Assembly: GCA_903852585.1 (NCBI GenBank)
Contig: CAINRG010000024.1
Coordinates: forward strand, 1 to 39,703
From: an uncultured Actinomycetes bacterium
GTDB taxonomy: Bacteria; Actinomycetota; Actinomycetes; Nanopelagicales; Nanopelagicaceae
Length of the DNA stretch: 39,703 nucleotides
Direction of reading: 5' to 3'
A model generated the notes under the pieces. It saw only the letters and a program-made list of their open reading frames with translations. It made no database searches and was not told the origin of the DNA. The translations under genes and the position numbers were made by a program. Each line of letters starts with the position of its first letter. Within the stretch, counting starts at the first letter, position 1. Shown in pieces: positions 14,801 through 22,580 of this stretch.

Positions 14801-15928
14801 GTGGCAAGCCTCCCTCCTCCCCTTTCTGCAGGAGATATCTGCCTTCAGGGAGGAAAAATCGGAGTTCTGCTGATTCATGGCTTTACTGGCACTCCTGAAA
14901 GCGTTGCGCCATGGGCTCAGGGTTTTCATGAAGCAGGGCTCACAGTTCACGCACCCTTACTCCCTGGGCATGGAACTCGAGTTGAGGATCTCAATGCAAC
15001 TTCATGGAGTGATTGGTACGTCTGTGTTGAAGAATCATTTATTGCAATGCGTAAAGAGTGTGAACGAGTTTTTGTAGCCGGATTTAGTGTTGGCGGAGCT
15101 CTTGCACTTCGATTAGCGCAAATTCGAGGAAGTGAAATCGAAGGCGTCATGCTGTGTAACGCGGCAATCTTTGATGATAGAAAGATTCTCAATTTCCTAC
15201 CCATCGTCAAGCACTTTCTTCCCACAACTAAAACTGGCGAGATGGATGTTAAGAAGAATGTTCCACGGCGCATGAGTTACGACAGAATGCCAATGCGTGC
15301 TCTTGATTCACTTCGCAAATTGTGGAAGATCGTTGAGGAAAATCTCTATATGGTCGATACGCCTCTGATGGTGAGTTACTCCGTTAATGACCATGTAATA
15401 CATCCAATTAATAGCGAGACTATTATCGATAATGTCTATTCAGCCGATATTCGTGAAGTTATTTTTGAAGATTCATATCACAATGTTTCCTGGGATAACG
15501 ATGCTCACGTTCTCATTGAAGAAAGTGTTCGATTTATTCATGATGTCTTAAGTGGGGATATTGAGAGTGGCGCAGATTATGACGAACGAGATTTGATAAA
15601 TGCTGAATTTGAATCAATTGTTTCAGGCTTGAGTCTAGATACTTCATCTGGGTCTACATATTTAGATGAGCTAGATAAATTTGATGAGATAGACACATTT
15701 AAAGCTCCTCGGCCATCACGCTTACATTTGTCGCAGAATTCAAAATATTCACTTGCCGCAATAGTTGCAAGCGGGCTTTACATTCTGTTCGAGGGATTCA
15801 ATGGTGGCGATCCCCTCAATATGGGTGGATGGCCAGCTGTCATTCTTTTTTGTGGCGGCGTAGGTTCCTTTATATGGCATACCGCTAAAAACAATCGCGA
15901 TGACGGCGATGATGGAGCAGTTATTTAG
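14801..15928 (+). CDS. Alpha/beta-hydrolase (carboxylesterase/monoacylglycerol lipase-like) with C-terminal membrane anchor
   Basis: A 375-residue protein. Residues 1-250 are an alpha/beta hydrolase: LLIHGFTGTPES near 24 (oxyanion hole), nucleophile elbow GFSVGG near 95, acid Asp in VNDHVI and His in SYHNVSWD near 225, as in Est30-type carboxylesterases. Residues 250-310 are acidic and low in conserved motifs. Two hydrophobic segments near 316-333 and 342-362 follow, ending in an Asp-rich tail. The extension would tether the esterase to the membrane (inference). It starts with GTG; a weak CACCAT sits six bases before it. Stop overlaps the ROK gene stop (TTAG). Confidence 0.8.
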   Translation: MASLPPPLSAGDICLQGGKIGVLLIHGFTGTPESVAPWAQGFHEAGLTVHAPLLPGHGTRVEDLNATSWSDWYVCVEESFIAMRKECERVFVAGFSVGGALALRLAQIRGSEIEGVMLCNAAIFDDRKILNFLPIVKHFLPTTKTGEMDVKKNVPRRMSYDRMPMRALDSLRKLWKIVEENLYMVDTPLMVSYSVNDHVIHPINSETIIDNVYSADIREVIFEDSYHNVSWDNDAHVLIEESVRFIHDVLSGDIESGADYDERDLINAEFESIVSGLSLDTSSGSTYLDELDKFDEIDTFKAPRPSRLHLSQNSKYSLAAIVASGLYILFEGFNGGDPLNMGGWPAVILFCGGVGSFIWHTAKNNRDDGDDGAVI

Positions 15929-16887
15929 ATACGCGCAAGATCGGCTGCGCCAACAACGCCGGCGTCATTGCCGAGTTCTGCTGCAACAATTCGAGGATTG
16001 GGATGCTTTCCCTGGAATGGCATATACCGATCTACAGCCGCTCGCGTTGGGGCGAGGAGAATCTCCCCTGCATCCACAACTCCGCCACCTATGACAACAC
16101 AAGCCGGGTCAAGCAAAACTGCAAGTGATGCGATACCAGCACCCAGCCACTGGGCAGTTGTGTTGAAGGCGGCAAGTGCCACCATATCTCCCTCACGCGC
16201 AGCTTCGGTGATATGCAAGCCTGTGAGTCCTTCAATCGTTCCGTTCCCGCGTGCAAGCAGATTGTGAGAGGCATCCGGTGCCGCTGCAATCGCTTCACGA
16301 GCGTGGCGCATCAGGGCGTTACCGGATGCATATTGTTCAAAGCAACCACGAGCTCCACATCCACACAAATGTCCCTCTGGCACGACGCGAAGATGTCCAA
16401 ATTCAGCTGCGATGCCAAATGCTCCACGGTGAAGTGAACCGTTTACAACAATTCCCCCGCCAATTCCCGTTCCTACAGTTAACATCATCATTTGCGCTTC
16501 GCCACGACCGGCTCCATAACGAGCTTCGCCCCATGCAGCCGCATTAGCATCATTTTCAATAACAACAGGAAGATTCACTCTTGAAGAGATTTCCTTCTCC
16601 AGATTAATCCCATCCCACCCCGAAATATTTGGTGTGGCAAGCATTGTTTTTCGATCAGAGGAGACAAAACCGGCAGCAGAAATTCCAACCGATTCGGCGG
16701 TTGTATATTCCTTTTTCAATTCAATAATGACGTCAGCGATTGTTTGGGTAAGCGCCTCGCCGCCTTGCTTGGGCGTATCTTTTCTGTGCGTGGAAAGAAT
16801 TTTTCCAGAAGCGTCGACAACTCCGCCCAGAACCTTTGTTCCTCCGATATCTACGCCAATACTTAATGAAGAGTTATTTGCAGGCAT
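15925..16887 (-). CDS. ROK family sugar kinase, probable glucokinase
   Basis: A 320-residue ROK protein. The ATP phosphate-binding loop is VDIGGTKVLGG at residues 12-22. TVGTGIGGGIVVNG near 137 and the zinc-binding CGCGARGCFEQYASG near 175 complete the ROK signature. There is no N-terminal HTH, so it is a kinase rather than a repressor. Actinobacterial homologues phosphorylate glucose with ATP. It lies six bases downstream of the SRPBCC gene and is presumably co-transcribed with it. Confidence 0.87.
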   Translation of the reverse strand: MPANNSSLSIGVDIGGTKVLGGVVDASGKILSTHRKDTPKQGGEALTQTIADVIIELKKEYTTAESVGISAAGFVSSDRKTMLATPNISGWDGINLEKEISSRVNLPVVIENDANAAAWGEARYGAGRGEAQMMMLTVGTGIGGGIVVNGSLHRGAFGIAAEFGHLRVVPEGHLCGCGARGCFEQYASGNALMRHAREAIAAAPDASHNLLARGNGTIEGLTGLHITEAAREGDMVALAAFNTTAQWLGAGIASLAVLLDPACVVIGGGVVDAGEILLAPTRAAVDRYMPFQGKHPNPRIVAAELGNDAGVVGAADLARI

Positions 16888-16893
16888 AGATCG

Positions 16894-17331
16894 TTAATTT
16901 TCCAACTTGCTCTTGAGCTCAGCGAGGGCTTTATCGATTGTTTCGCGCTCAGCCTTAGTGCGCATCATTGCTGGAACTGGCATAGAAAGACCAACGGTCA
17001 GCTCGTATGTCACAGTGACAGTGTCGTCACCATTATCTTTAATTTCATATGAACCAGTCATCTGCGTCAACATATCGGCTTCATCGAGAGAAAAATGAAG
17101 AGCGCCAGGCGCATCGCTCCAATCGTAGTCCAGGGTCACGTGGTCTTTTACGGGACCTGCCTTGATATCCATCTCAACCTTTGTTGCTCGTGATTGGTTA
17201 TCACTTGCAAGTACCTTCGCTGAAGGAATCGCCGAAGACCAGGTGGGATAATTTGCAGGGTCAAAGAGCAGCGCCGAAACATCGTCGATAGACGCTTCAA
17301 TAACAATGGAATTTTTCGATATCTCGCTCAT
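16894..17331 (-). CDS. SRPBCC/START-fold protein (polyketide cyclase/dehydrase family)
   Basis: A 145-residue helix-grip protein. It opens with IVIEASIDDVSALLFDPANYPTW, the usual START-like beginning, and ends with a long amphipathic helix (AERETIDKALAELKSKL). Such proteins hold a hydrophobic ligand; no function is assigned. Its place between a ROK kinase and an acyl-CoA ligase resembles mycobacterial Rv2185c next to fadD15. ATG start behind a leaderless-type -10 box. Confidence 0.8.
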   Translation of the reverse strand: MSEISKNSIVIEASIDDVSALLFDPANYPTWSSAIPSAKVLASDNQSRATKVEMDIKAGPVKDHVTLDYDWSDAPGALHFSLDEADMLTQMTGSYEIKDNGDDTVTVTYELTVGLSMPVPAMMRTKAERETIDKALAELKSKLEN

Positions 17332-17337
17332 GGGATG

Positions 17338-17343
17338 AGGTTA
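17338..17343 (-). promoter_or_regulatory. -10 box of leaderless SRPBCC promoter
   Basis: TAACCT on the minus strand, then CATCCC, then ATG at 17331. Confidence 0.6.
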
Positions 17344-17382
17344 CAGCGTCTCTAAACACTAGAAAACAACCCTGCTCGGCGA

Positions 17383-17388
17383 TACCGT
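17383..17388 (+). promoter_or_regulatory. -10 box of leaderless fadD promoter
   Basis: TACCGT, then TCCCCC, then ATG at 17395. Confidence 0.6.
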
Positions 17389-17394
17389 TCCCCC

Positions 17395-19179
17395 ATGGAC
17401 TTGTACACAACTCCCGCAATAGTGCCCGCAGCGACCGCCGGCAATCTCACAAACCTCATCGCCGAGCGTGCGTGGTTTGAAGCAGATCGCGTGATGGTCT
17501 CTCGACCTTTGGGGGATGGTTGGCAAGCTGTTACCGCTCGCGAATTTGATGATGAAATCAGAGCGACTGCAAAAGGTCTGATCGCATCGGGCCTGAAGAT
17601 TGGCGATCGAGTGGCCATCATGGCAAAGACTCGATATGAGTGGACTGTTCTGGATTTTGCTATTTGGTATGCCGGTGGATGTGTTGTCCCCATTTACGAA
17701 ACATCAAGTGCTGAACAAATTGATTGGATTCTTACCGACTCTCAAGCCGTAGCAATCATTGTTGAAACTCCAGCGCTTGCAGACCTTGCTCGACCTGTTC
17801 TTCCTTCCCATTGCACAAACATGTGGGTTATTACCGACAATGCACTCGCAACTCTTGCGCACAGTGGTGCTCACATCTCCGATGAAGAAGTAGCGAATCG
17901 ACGGGCTGCTCTCACGCCGGAAACCCTTGCCACTCTCATTTACACATCAGGTACAACGGGAAAGCCAAAGGGCGTACAACTTACGCACGGAAACTTTCTC
18001 TCCGAATGCGGAAATGTTGTGCAAGGTGCGAACGATCTATTCCTAAAACCAGGTGGGTCAACACTTCTTTTTCTTCCTGTCGCGCACGTCTTTGGTCGTA
18101 TGGTTCAAATCGGTGCAATAAATGCAGGACTTCATCTTGCCCATTGCAGTGATATCACCCGACTCCAACAAGACCTGGCATCATTTAAGCCAACATTTGT
18201 ACTTGCTGTCCCAAGAATTTTTGAAAAAGTGTATAACGGAGCAGAAGCAAAAGCTGATGCCGCTGGAAAGGGAAATATCTTTCGCAAGGCTGCGTCTATT
18301 GCAATTTCTTATTCAGAAGCGTCAGATAACGGAAAGATTCCACTACTTCTTCGCGCACAACATACCCTCTTCGATCGATTGGTGTACTCCAAGATTCGCC
18401 ATGCGCTAGGTGGCAGAGTTGATGCAGCAATCTCCGGTGGAGCACCGCTGGGAAAACGCCTTGGACATTTTTATCGAGGTGCAGGTGTTCGTATTCTTGA
18501 AGGTTACGGATTAACGGAAACAACTGCAGGAGCAACACTGAATTTGACCTTGCACCAAAAAGTTGGATCTGTTGGTCGTCCTGTACCTGGAACCACAATT
18601 GCCATCGCAGAAGATGGTGAAGTTTTGATCAAGGGCCCTATCGTGATGCGCGGATATTGGCAGAACGATGAAGCAAATCGCGAAGTTTTCACCGAGGATG
18701 GATTTTTCCGAAGTGGTGATCTTGGAACGCTCGATAGCGAGGGCTTCCTGAGCATTGTTGGTCGAAAGAAAGAATTGATTGTTACATCTGGAGGCAAGAA
18801 TGTTGCCCCAGCAGTTTTGGAGGATCGCGTTCGCGCACATCCGCTCGTAAGTCAGTGCGTTGTACTTGGCGATAACCAGCCATTTATCGCCGCACTTGTC
18901 ACACTCGATCCAGAAGCTGTAAAAGGCTGGGCGAGCGCCTCGAAGAAGGCGAGCACCTCAGTTGCAGACCTCTGTCACGACCCCGATCTCTTGGCGGTCG
19001 TTCAAACGGCCATTGATGACGCAAATAAAGCAGTGAGCCGCGCTGAATCCATACGTAAATTCACCATTCTTCCTTTCGACTTCACTATTGCCGATGGTCA
19101 ACTCACCGCGAAATTATCGGTGAAGCGTCACGTTGTTGCCCAGCAATATGCCAAGGAGATTGAAGAACTTTTCAGCTAA
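17395..19179 (+). CDS. Long-chain acyl-CoA synthetase (FadD15-like)
   Basis: A 594-residue AMP-forming acyl ligase. LIYTSGTTGKPKGV near residue 182 is the ATP P-loop, GYGLTET near 368 the adenine/acyl motif, FRSGDLG near 440 the hinge Asp region, and a C-terminal Lys lies in QLTAKLSVKR near 580. It activates fatty acids to acyl-CoA for lipid synthesis or for the beta-oxidation genes elsewhere in the window. Position beside the PimB'-like gene matches mycobacterial fadD15 (Rv2187). Divergent from the SRPBCC gene with 63 bases between start codons. Confidence 0.9.
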   Translation: MDLYTTPAIVPAATAGNLTNLIAERAWFEADRVMVSRPLGDGWQAVTAREFDDEIRATAKGLIASGLKIGDRVAIMAKTRYEWTVLDFAIWYAGGCVVPIYETSSAEQIDWILTDSQAVAIIVETPALADLARPVLPSHCTNMWVITDNALATLAHSGAHISDEEVANRRAALTPETLATLIYTSGTTGKPKGVQLTHGNFLSECGNVVQGANDLFLKPGGSTLLFLPVAHVFGRMVQIGAINAGLHLAHCSDITRLQQDLASFKPTFVLAVPRIFEKVYNGAEAKADAAGKGNIFRKAASIAISYSEASDNGKIPLLLRAQHTLFDRLVYSKIRHALGGRVDAAISGGAPLGKRLGHFYRGAGVRILEGYGLTETTAGATLNLTLHQKVGSVGRPVPGTTIAIAEDGEVLIKGPIVMRGYWQNDEANREVFTEDGFFRSGDLGTLDSEGFLSIVGRKKELIVTSGGKNVAPAVLEDRVRAHPLVSQCVVLGDNQPFIAALVTLDPEAVKGWASASKKASTSVADLCHDPDLLAVVQTAIDDANKAVSRAESIRKFTILPFDFTIADGQLTAKLSVKRHVVAQQYAKEIEELFS

Positions 19180-19195
19180 AAAATTAGCAGAATGG

Positions 19196-19606
19196 ATGGG
19201 GCTCATGAAGAAGAGCTCGTATCAAGAACGAAACACGATTGCTCGAGAGCTCTATCAAACATTTGCCCAAGAGCTATCAGAAGTTAATTTTCGGATTGAT
19301 GAAACAATAGGACTCAACTCAACAAACCCGGTGACCCGAGCTTCCTTGCGTGAAATAAGATCCCAACTCTCTCAGACAATTGAGAAGTCACGCCATATTC
19401 GCCAGGAAAAATTTGAGCTCACACCCCGTGAAATGGATGTCTTAATTCACCTCTCATCAGGTGCTTCGGTGAAAGAAATCTGTGAAAGGCTATTTCTTGC
19501 GCAACCAACGGTAAAAAGTCACCTTGCAGGTTGCTACCGCAAACTGGGTGTTACAAATCGAGTGGAAGCAATTACCGCAGCGCAGAAACTTGGATTACTC
19601 CCCTAA
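19196..19606 (+). CDS. LuxR-type HTH protein with degenerate histidine-kinase dimerisation helix
   Basis: A 136-residue protein from ATG 19196 (ATG 19205 or upstream in-frame ATGs at 19133 and 19148 are possible). Residues 75-130 are a LuxR/GerE helix-turn-helix (LTPREMDVLIHLSSG...TVKSHLAGCYRKLGV). Residues 11-70 look like a HisKA_3 dimerisation domain: ERNTIARELYQTFAQEL follows the NarL-family kinase pattern ERxxIARELHDxxAQ, but the phosphoacceptor His is Tyr20. RASLREIRSQL resembles the second helix. No receiver domain is present. It follows fadD by 16 bases, probably in the same transcript, and its 3' end overlaps the mannosyltransferase gene by 12 bases. Likely a dimeric DNA-binding regulator; target unknown. 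Confidence 0.7.
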   Translation: MGLMKKSSYQERNTIARELYQTFAQELSEVNFRIDETIGLNSTNPVTRASLREIRSQLSQTIEKSRHIRQEKFELTPREMDVLIHLSSGASVKEICERLFLAQPTVKSHLAGCYRKLGVTNRVEAITAAQKLGLLP

Positions 19607-20749
19607 AAGCATCTGTGAAAAACGCTCGCCCCAAATTTTCCAGCTCCACTCCTGCACAGCCCACTCTCGGCCACGACGACCCATTGAGTCGCGCAATTGA
19701 GGATTGTGAAGTAAGCCCGCGATGGCATCTGCAATGTCATGTGTAGAAGTGCCATCAGCAACAAGGCCTGTCTCACCAGCAAGAACTGCATCGGGCGCTC
19801 CCCCGGAACTACCTGCAACTACAGGAACACCGCAAGCGCTTGCCTCTAAGTAGACAATGCCAAGACCCTCAACTTCAAGACCGAAAAATCGTGATCGAGA
19901 TGGCATGGCAAATACATCTCCAAGTTGGATGTGCGCGGGAAGTTGGTCGTACTTCAAACGCCCCAAGAATTTGACGTAATTTTCAAGTGAGTTTTTTCTT
20001 ACAAGAGCATCAAGGTGGCTTTTTCGAGGACCCTCTCCTACCAACAAAAGCAGTGCGTTGGGAACACGAGAAATAATTTCAGGCATTGCTTCTATGAGTC
20101 GGTCTTGACCTTTTCGATGAACCAATCTGCCAACAGAAACAATTATCAACTTTCCTTCAAGGCCATACTCTCGAAGAAGGTTTTTAGATTTTGCCCCCGG
20201 AACAAAGTGTTCAATGGAGATACCAGGTGCAATTCGCACCATTTCAACGCCATCGCCAACTGCTCTTCTCATCGCACTCTTTGTGAAATTTCCTAAATAC
20301 CCAATGGCATCCATCTGCTTTGCCATCGCTTTCATCACAAGAGAAAATGGCCATACTTTCGACCACCATACTTCGTGACCATGTGTGAGTGTGACGATGC
20401 GCTTGGCACCATGTCGCCGAAGAAAACCTGACATCCACCCTAAAGGAGCCGCTGCACCGAACCAGATGAATTCAGATTGATAGCGTTTCATAACAGCAGC
20501 AACCGCACGATTAACCCGGGGTGTTGGCAGGAGAACTTTTGCTCGATCTCGAATTACTTTAACACCATATTTTTCAGCAAGTTCCTGATCAAAATCCTTA
20601 TCGCCCGCTTGCGAGGATGTGAAGATGACGATCTGGCTTCCATCCATTTCGCCAATAAGGCCAAGGATGAAAGATTCAATTCCGCCAGCATGCGGACCAA
20701 GATCATTGGTAACGAGAAGGATCTTTCGCGCGTTAGATACGGCGTGCAC
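19595..20749 (-). CDS. GT4 glycosyltransferase, PimB'-like mannosyltransferase
   Basis: About 384 residues with a GT-B fold. NDLGPHAGGIESF at the start is the acceptor-side loop, LTHGHEVWW near 125 is characteristic of the PimB' group, SVGRLVHRKGQDRLIEAMP near 215 begins the donor domain, and the E-x7-E pattern appears as EVEGLGIVYLEASACGVPVV near 300. PimB' adds the second mannose to phosphatidylinositol mannoside in mycobacteria and corynebacteria; a similar mannolipid role is inferred. The longest frame starts at TTG 20755; GTG 20749 is shown. Both lie inside the 3' end of the NlpC/P60 gene, so translation is likely coupled. Confidence 0.8.
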   Translation of the reverse strand: MHAVSNARKILLVTNDLGPHAGGIESFILGLIGEMDGSQIVIFTSSQAGDKDFDQELAEKYGVKVIRDRAKVLLPTPRVNRAVAAVMKRYQSEFIWFGAAAPLGWMSGFLRRHGAKRIVTLTHGHEVWWSKVWPFSLVMKAMAKQMDAIGYLGNFTKSAMRRAVGDGVEMVRIAPGISIEHFVPGAKSKNLLREYGLEGKLIIVSVGRLVHRKGQDRLIEAMPEIISRVPNALLLLVGEGPRKSHLDALVRKNSLENYVKFLGRLKYDQLPAHIQLGDVFAMPSRSRFFGLEVEGLGIVYLEASACGVPVVAGSSGGAPDAVLAGETGLVADGTSTHDIADAIAGLLHNPQLRDSMGRRGREWAVQEWSWKIWGERFSQMLLGE

Positions 20750-21788
20750 CGGCAAATCTCAAACTTCCAAAAGATGTTCCAAATTCAGTGACCTTAACGC
20801 GCGCACCTGGCCTTGGTGCATGCACCATGCGTCCTCCTCCAAGATAGATACCCACATGCGAAACATAACTTCGGCCGCCGTGGTTAAAGAAGACAAGGTC
20901 TCCTGGCTTGAGGCTGGCAAAACTTACTTTCTTTCCATAGCCCATTTGAGCAGCCGCAGAGTGTGGAAGAGAGACGCCAGCTGCACCAAAGGCGCGCATT
21001 GTTAAACCTGAACAATCCCACCACGTAGGCCCTGCAGCTCCAAAGACATATCGATCACCGATTTGCTTGATCGAAAATCGAAGCGCTGTTGCACCACGTC
21101 CTGAACCGAGATTTGCTTTTGCTGCGAGTGCAGCAGAAGCCTTCTGGTCGGCATCTTCTTGTCCATTAACAAGGGCGGCAAGGCGCTCTCGTTCTGCTTT
21201 TGAAAGTTTATCCAAGATCGCCTGCGCCTGAACAAGTTTGGCATTTGCAGAAGCAAGTTGTTTAACATAGCGAGCTTTTGCTGCAGCAGCGAGAGAGATC
21301 TTGTCATTAACTGTGAGCGATGTTGCAGTGAGGCGCTGCTTTGCAAGTGTGTATTTGCGAAGTTGCAAACTCTTTTTCTTTGTAATCGTTTCAAGTGAGC
21401 CAGCCGCAGAAAGATACAAAGTGGGGTCTGAAGAGAAGAGCAACTCCATACTTTGACTCATTCCACCAGACTTGTATTGATCGGCAGCAATAGCTCCGAG
21501 GGTCTTTTTGAGTGAGGTGAGATTATCTGTCTGCTGGGCAGCTTGTTGTTGGACCGAAGCCAACTGTTTATTCAATTTATTAAATTCCACTTGAGCTTGT
21601 TGTGCTTGCTCGGCCGCAGCTGCTGCATCTTCCTGGAGGCTACGTACTTGAGCTTGAACTTGAGCCAAGGTCGGGGCAGCGTCTGCTGGAAGTGGCGCCA
21701 AGCAGGCCCATACAAGGGCGAGGGTAAAAACGAGCGCAGCGGTGAGACCAGCCGAGGGGCGTGGAGTAGCACCGTTGCGTAACTTCAT
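20733..21788 (-). CDS. Secreted coiled-coil NlpC/P60 peptidoglycan endopeptidase (RipC-like)
   Basis: A 351-residue exported wall hydrolase. The signal peptide has a basic start and a hydrophobic core and ends ADA before APTL. Residues 40-210 are rich in Gln/Ala/Lys heptads and form a long coiled coil. The C-terminal 130 residues are an NlpC/P60 domain with catalytic Cys in WWDCSGLT near 259 and His in YVSHVGIYLGG near 310. It would cut D-Glu-mDAP peptide bonds in peptidoglycan during division. The start at 21788 is chosen because the signal peptide begins there and a -10 box stands six bases upstream. Confidence 0.9.
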   Translation of the reverse strand: MKLRNGATPRPSAGLTAALVFTLALVWACLAPLPADAAPTLAQVQAQVRSLQEDAAAAAEQAQQAQVEFNKLNKQLASVQQQAAQQTDNLTSLKKTLGAIAADQYKSGGMSQSMELLFSSDPTLYLSAAGSLETITKKKSLQLRKYTLAKQRLTATSLTVNDKISLAAAAKARYVKQLASANAKLVQAQAILDKLSKAERERLAALVNGQEDADQKASAALAAKANLGSGRGATALRFSIKQIGDRYVFGAAGPTWWDCSGLTMRAFGAAGVSLPHSAAAQMGYGKKVSFASLKPGDLVFFNHGGRSYVSHVGIYLGGGRMVHAPRPGARVKVTEFGTSFGSLRFAGARRI

Positions 21789-21794
21789 TCGGAA

Positions 21795-21800
21795 AGGGTA
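21795..21800 (-). promoter_or_regulatory. -10 box of leaderless NlpC/P60 promoter
   Basis: TACCCT on the minus strand, then TTCCGA, then ATG at 21788. Confidence 0.55.
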
Positions 21801-21853
21801 ACCGCGGCGGCAATCGCAGGCCAAACTCACGCGTGAATTGGGCTGTTAATTAG

Positions 21854-21873
21854 CCGTGAATCACGGTGAATCA
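21854..21873 (-). repeat. Two-unit 10-bp repeat starting at a stop codon
   Basis: On the minus strand TGATTCACCG is followed directly by TGATTCACGG (nine of ten bases alike). The first TGA is the stop codon of the 55-residue gene; the second TGA is ten bases on, in the next reading frame. The repeat also lies upstream of the NlpC/P60 promoter, so an operator role is possible. Confidence 0.6.
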
Positions 21874-22038
21874 GCTGGTAAAGCGAAGGGGTGGAACAAG
21901 CCCCTTCTCGGCAAGGAGTGCGATTGCACCGATCGCTGGCGCCTGAAGTTCTGAAGGTGGCGTATCGAGGATAAATGAGACAACGCAATCGCCACAGGCG
22001 AGGGCGCGCATCTTGCAGGAGTTACAGTCAATGATCAT
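21871..22038 (-). CDS. Small CxxC-CxxC protein, conserved in actinobacteria
   Basis: An open frame of 55 residues: MIIDCNSCKM, then RALACGDCVV, and ending GLVPPLRFTS. Cys5/Cys8 and Cys15/Cys18 form two CxxC pairs that could bind zinc or another metal. I recognise the ACGDCVV core and the LAExGLVPPLR tail as a small actinobacterial protein family of unknown function that is often found next to NlpC/P60 genes (from memory, not searched). A TATTCT -10 box sits six bases before the ATG, and the stop begins a 10-bp repeat. It lies between the NlpC/P60 and RibD-C genes. Confidence 0.75.
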   Translation of the reverse strand: MIIDCNSCKMRALACGDCVVSFILDTPPSELQAPAIGAIALLAEKGLVPPLRFTS

Positions 22039-22044
22039 AGAAAG

Positions 22045-22050
22045 AGAATA
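22045..22050 (-). promoter_or_regulatory. -10 box of leaderless promoter for the 55-residue gene
   Basis: TATTCT on the minus strand, then CTTTCT, then ATG at 22038. A 10-base palindrome, ACAACGTTGT (22064-22073), separates it from the divergent -10 box at 22077. Confidence 0.5.
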
Positions 22051-22076
22051 AGGGTGGGTACTGACAACGTTGTGGG

Positions 22077-22082
22077 TACCGT
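22077..22082 (+). promoter_or_regulatory. -10 box of leaderless RibD-C gene promoter
   Basis: TACCGT, then TGGGCT, then GTG at 22089. Confidence 0.55.
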
Positions 22083-22088
22083 TGGGCT

Positions 22089-22580
22089 GTGAAAAAGCGC
22101 GTGATTGCCAATCTTCTCATCGCAAAAGATGGCTCCACGACCTTTGCCGGGCGCTCTTCAGGTTTAAGTAGCCCTGAAGATCGAAGACGTTTTCACATCC
22201 TTCGAAGTAACGCTGACCTTATTCTCGTCGGCGGAAATACCGCACGAAATGAACCCTATGCCACAACTCCTTGCGAGCTTGTTGTGCTTACCCATGGGCA
22301 GTTGCCACGACAAATCGCCACTAATCCGCAAGCACGGGCCATTGCAACCTCTGTTGAAGAGTTTCTTCGTGGAGCCTCTGGTGAAATTCTCATTGAAGCT
22401 GGGCCATCACTGCTGCGAGAGGCGCTCGCCAAAAAGCTCGTGGACGAACTCTTCATCACCGTGACAGAAAGAGGCGGCGGAGAAAATATTGTTGATCTCG
22501 CCGATTTAACAAAAGGATATATCGAGTCTTCTCGTGAAGTAGTTGGAAATGAGATCTTCTTGCAATTTACTCCAATGTAG
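22089..22580 (+). CDS. RibD C-terminal-domain (DHFR-like) reductase
   Basis: A 163-residue protein, short for the family. VIANLLIAKDGSTTFAGRS at the start, LRSNADLILVGGNTARNEPY near 38-57, and ILIEAGPSLLREALAKKLVDELFITV near 100-125 match the RibD-C/dihydrofolate-reductase-like fold that binds NADPH. The deaminase half of RibD is absent. It may reduce a pterin- or riboflavin-type substrate; the actual substrate is unknown. GTG start, leaderless-type promoter. Its stop codon is the first unit of a 10-bp repeat array. Confidence 0.8.
   Translation: MKKRVIANLLIAKDGSTTFAGRSSGLSSPEDRRRFHILRSNADLILVGGNTARNEPYATTPCELVVLTHGQLPRQIATNPQARAIATSVEEFLRGASGEILIEAGPSLLREALAKKLVDELFITVTERGGGENIVDLADLTKGYIESSREVVGNEIFLQFTPM

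Noticed and set aside
21789-21870. ydaO/c-di-AMP riboswitch before the NlpC/P60 gene
   Set aside because: Such RNAs often precede wall hydrolase genes in actinobacteria, but the gap is too short, its conserved blocks are missing and the gene appears leaderless.
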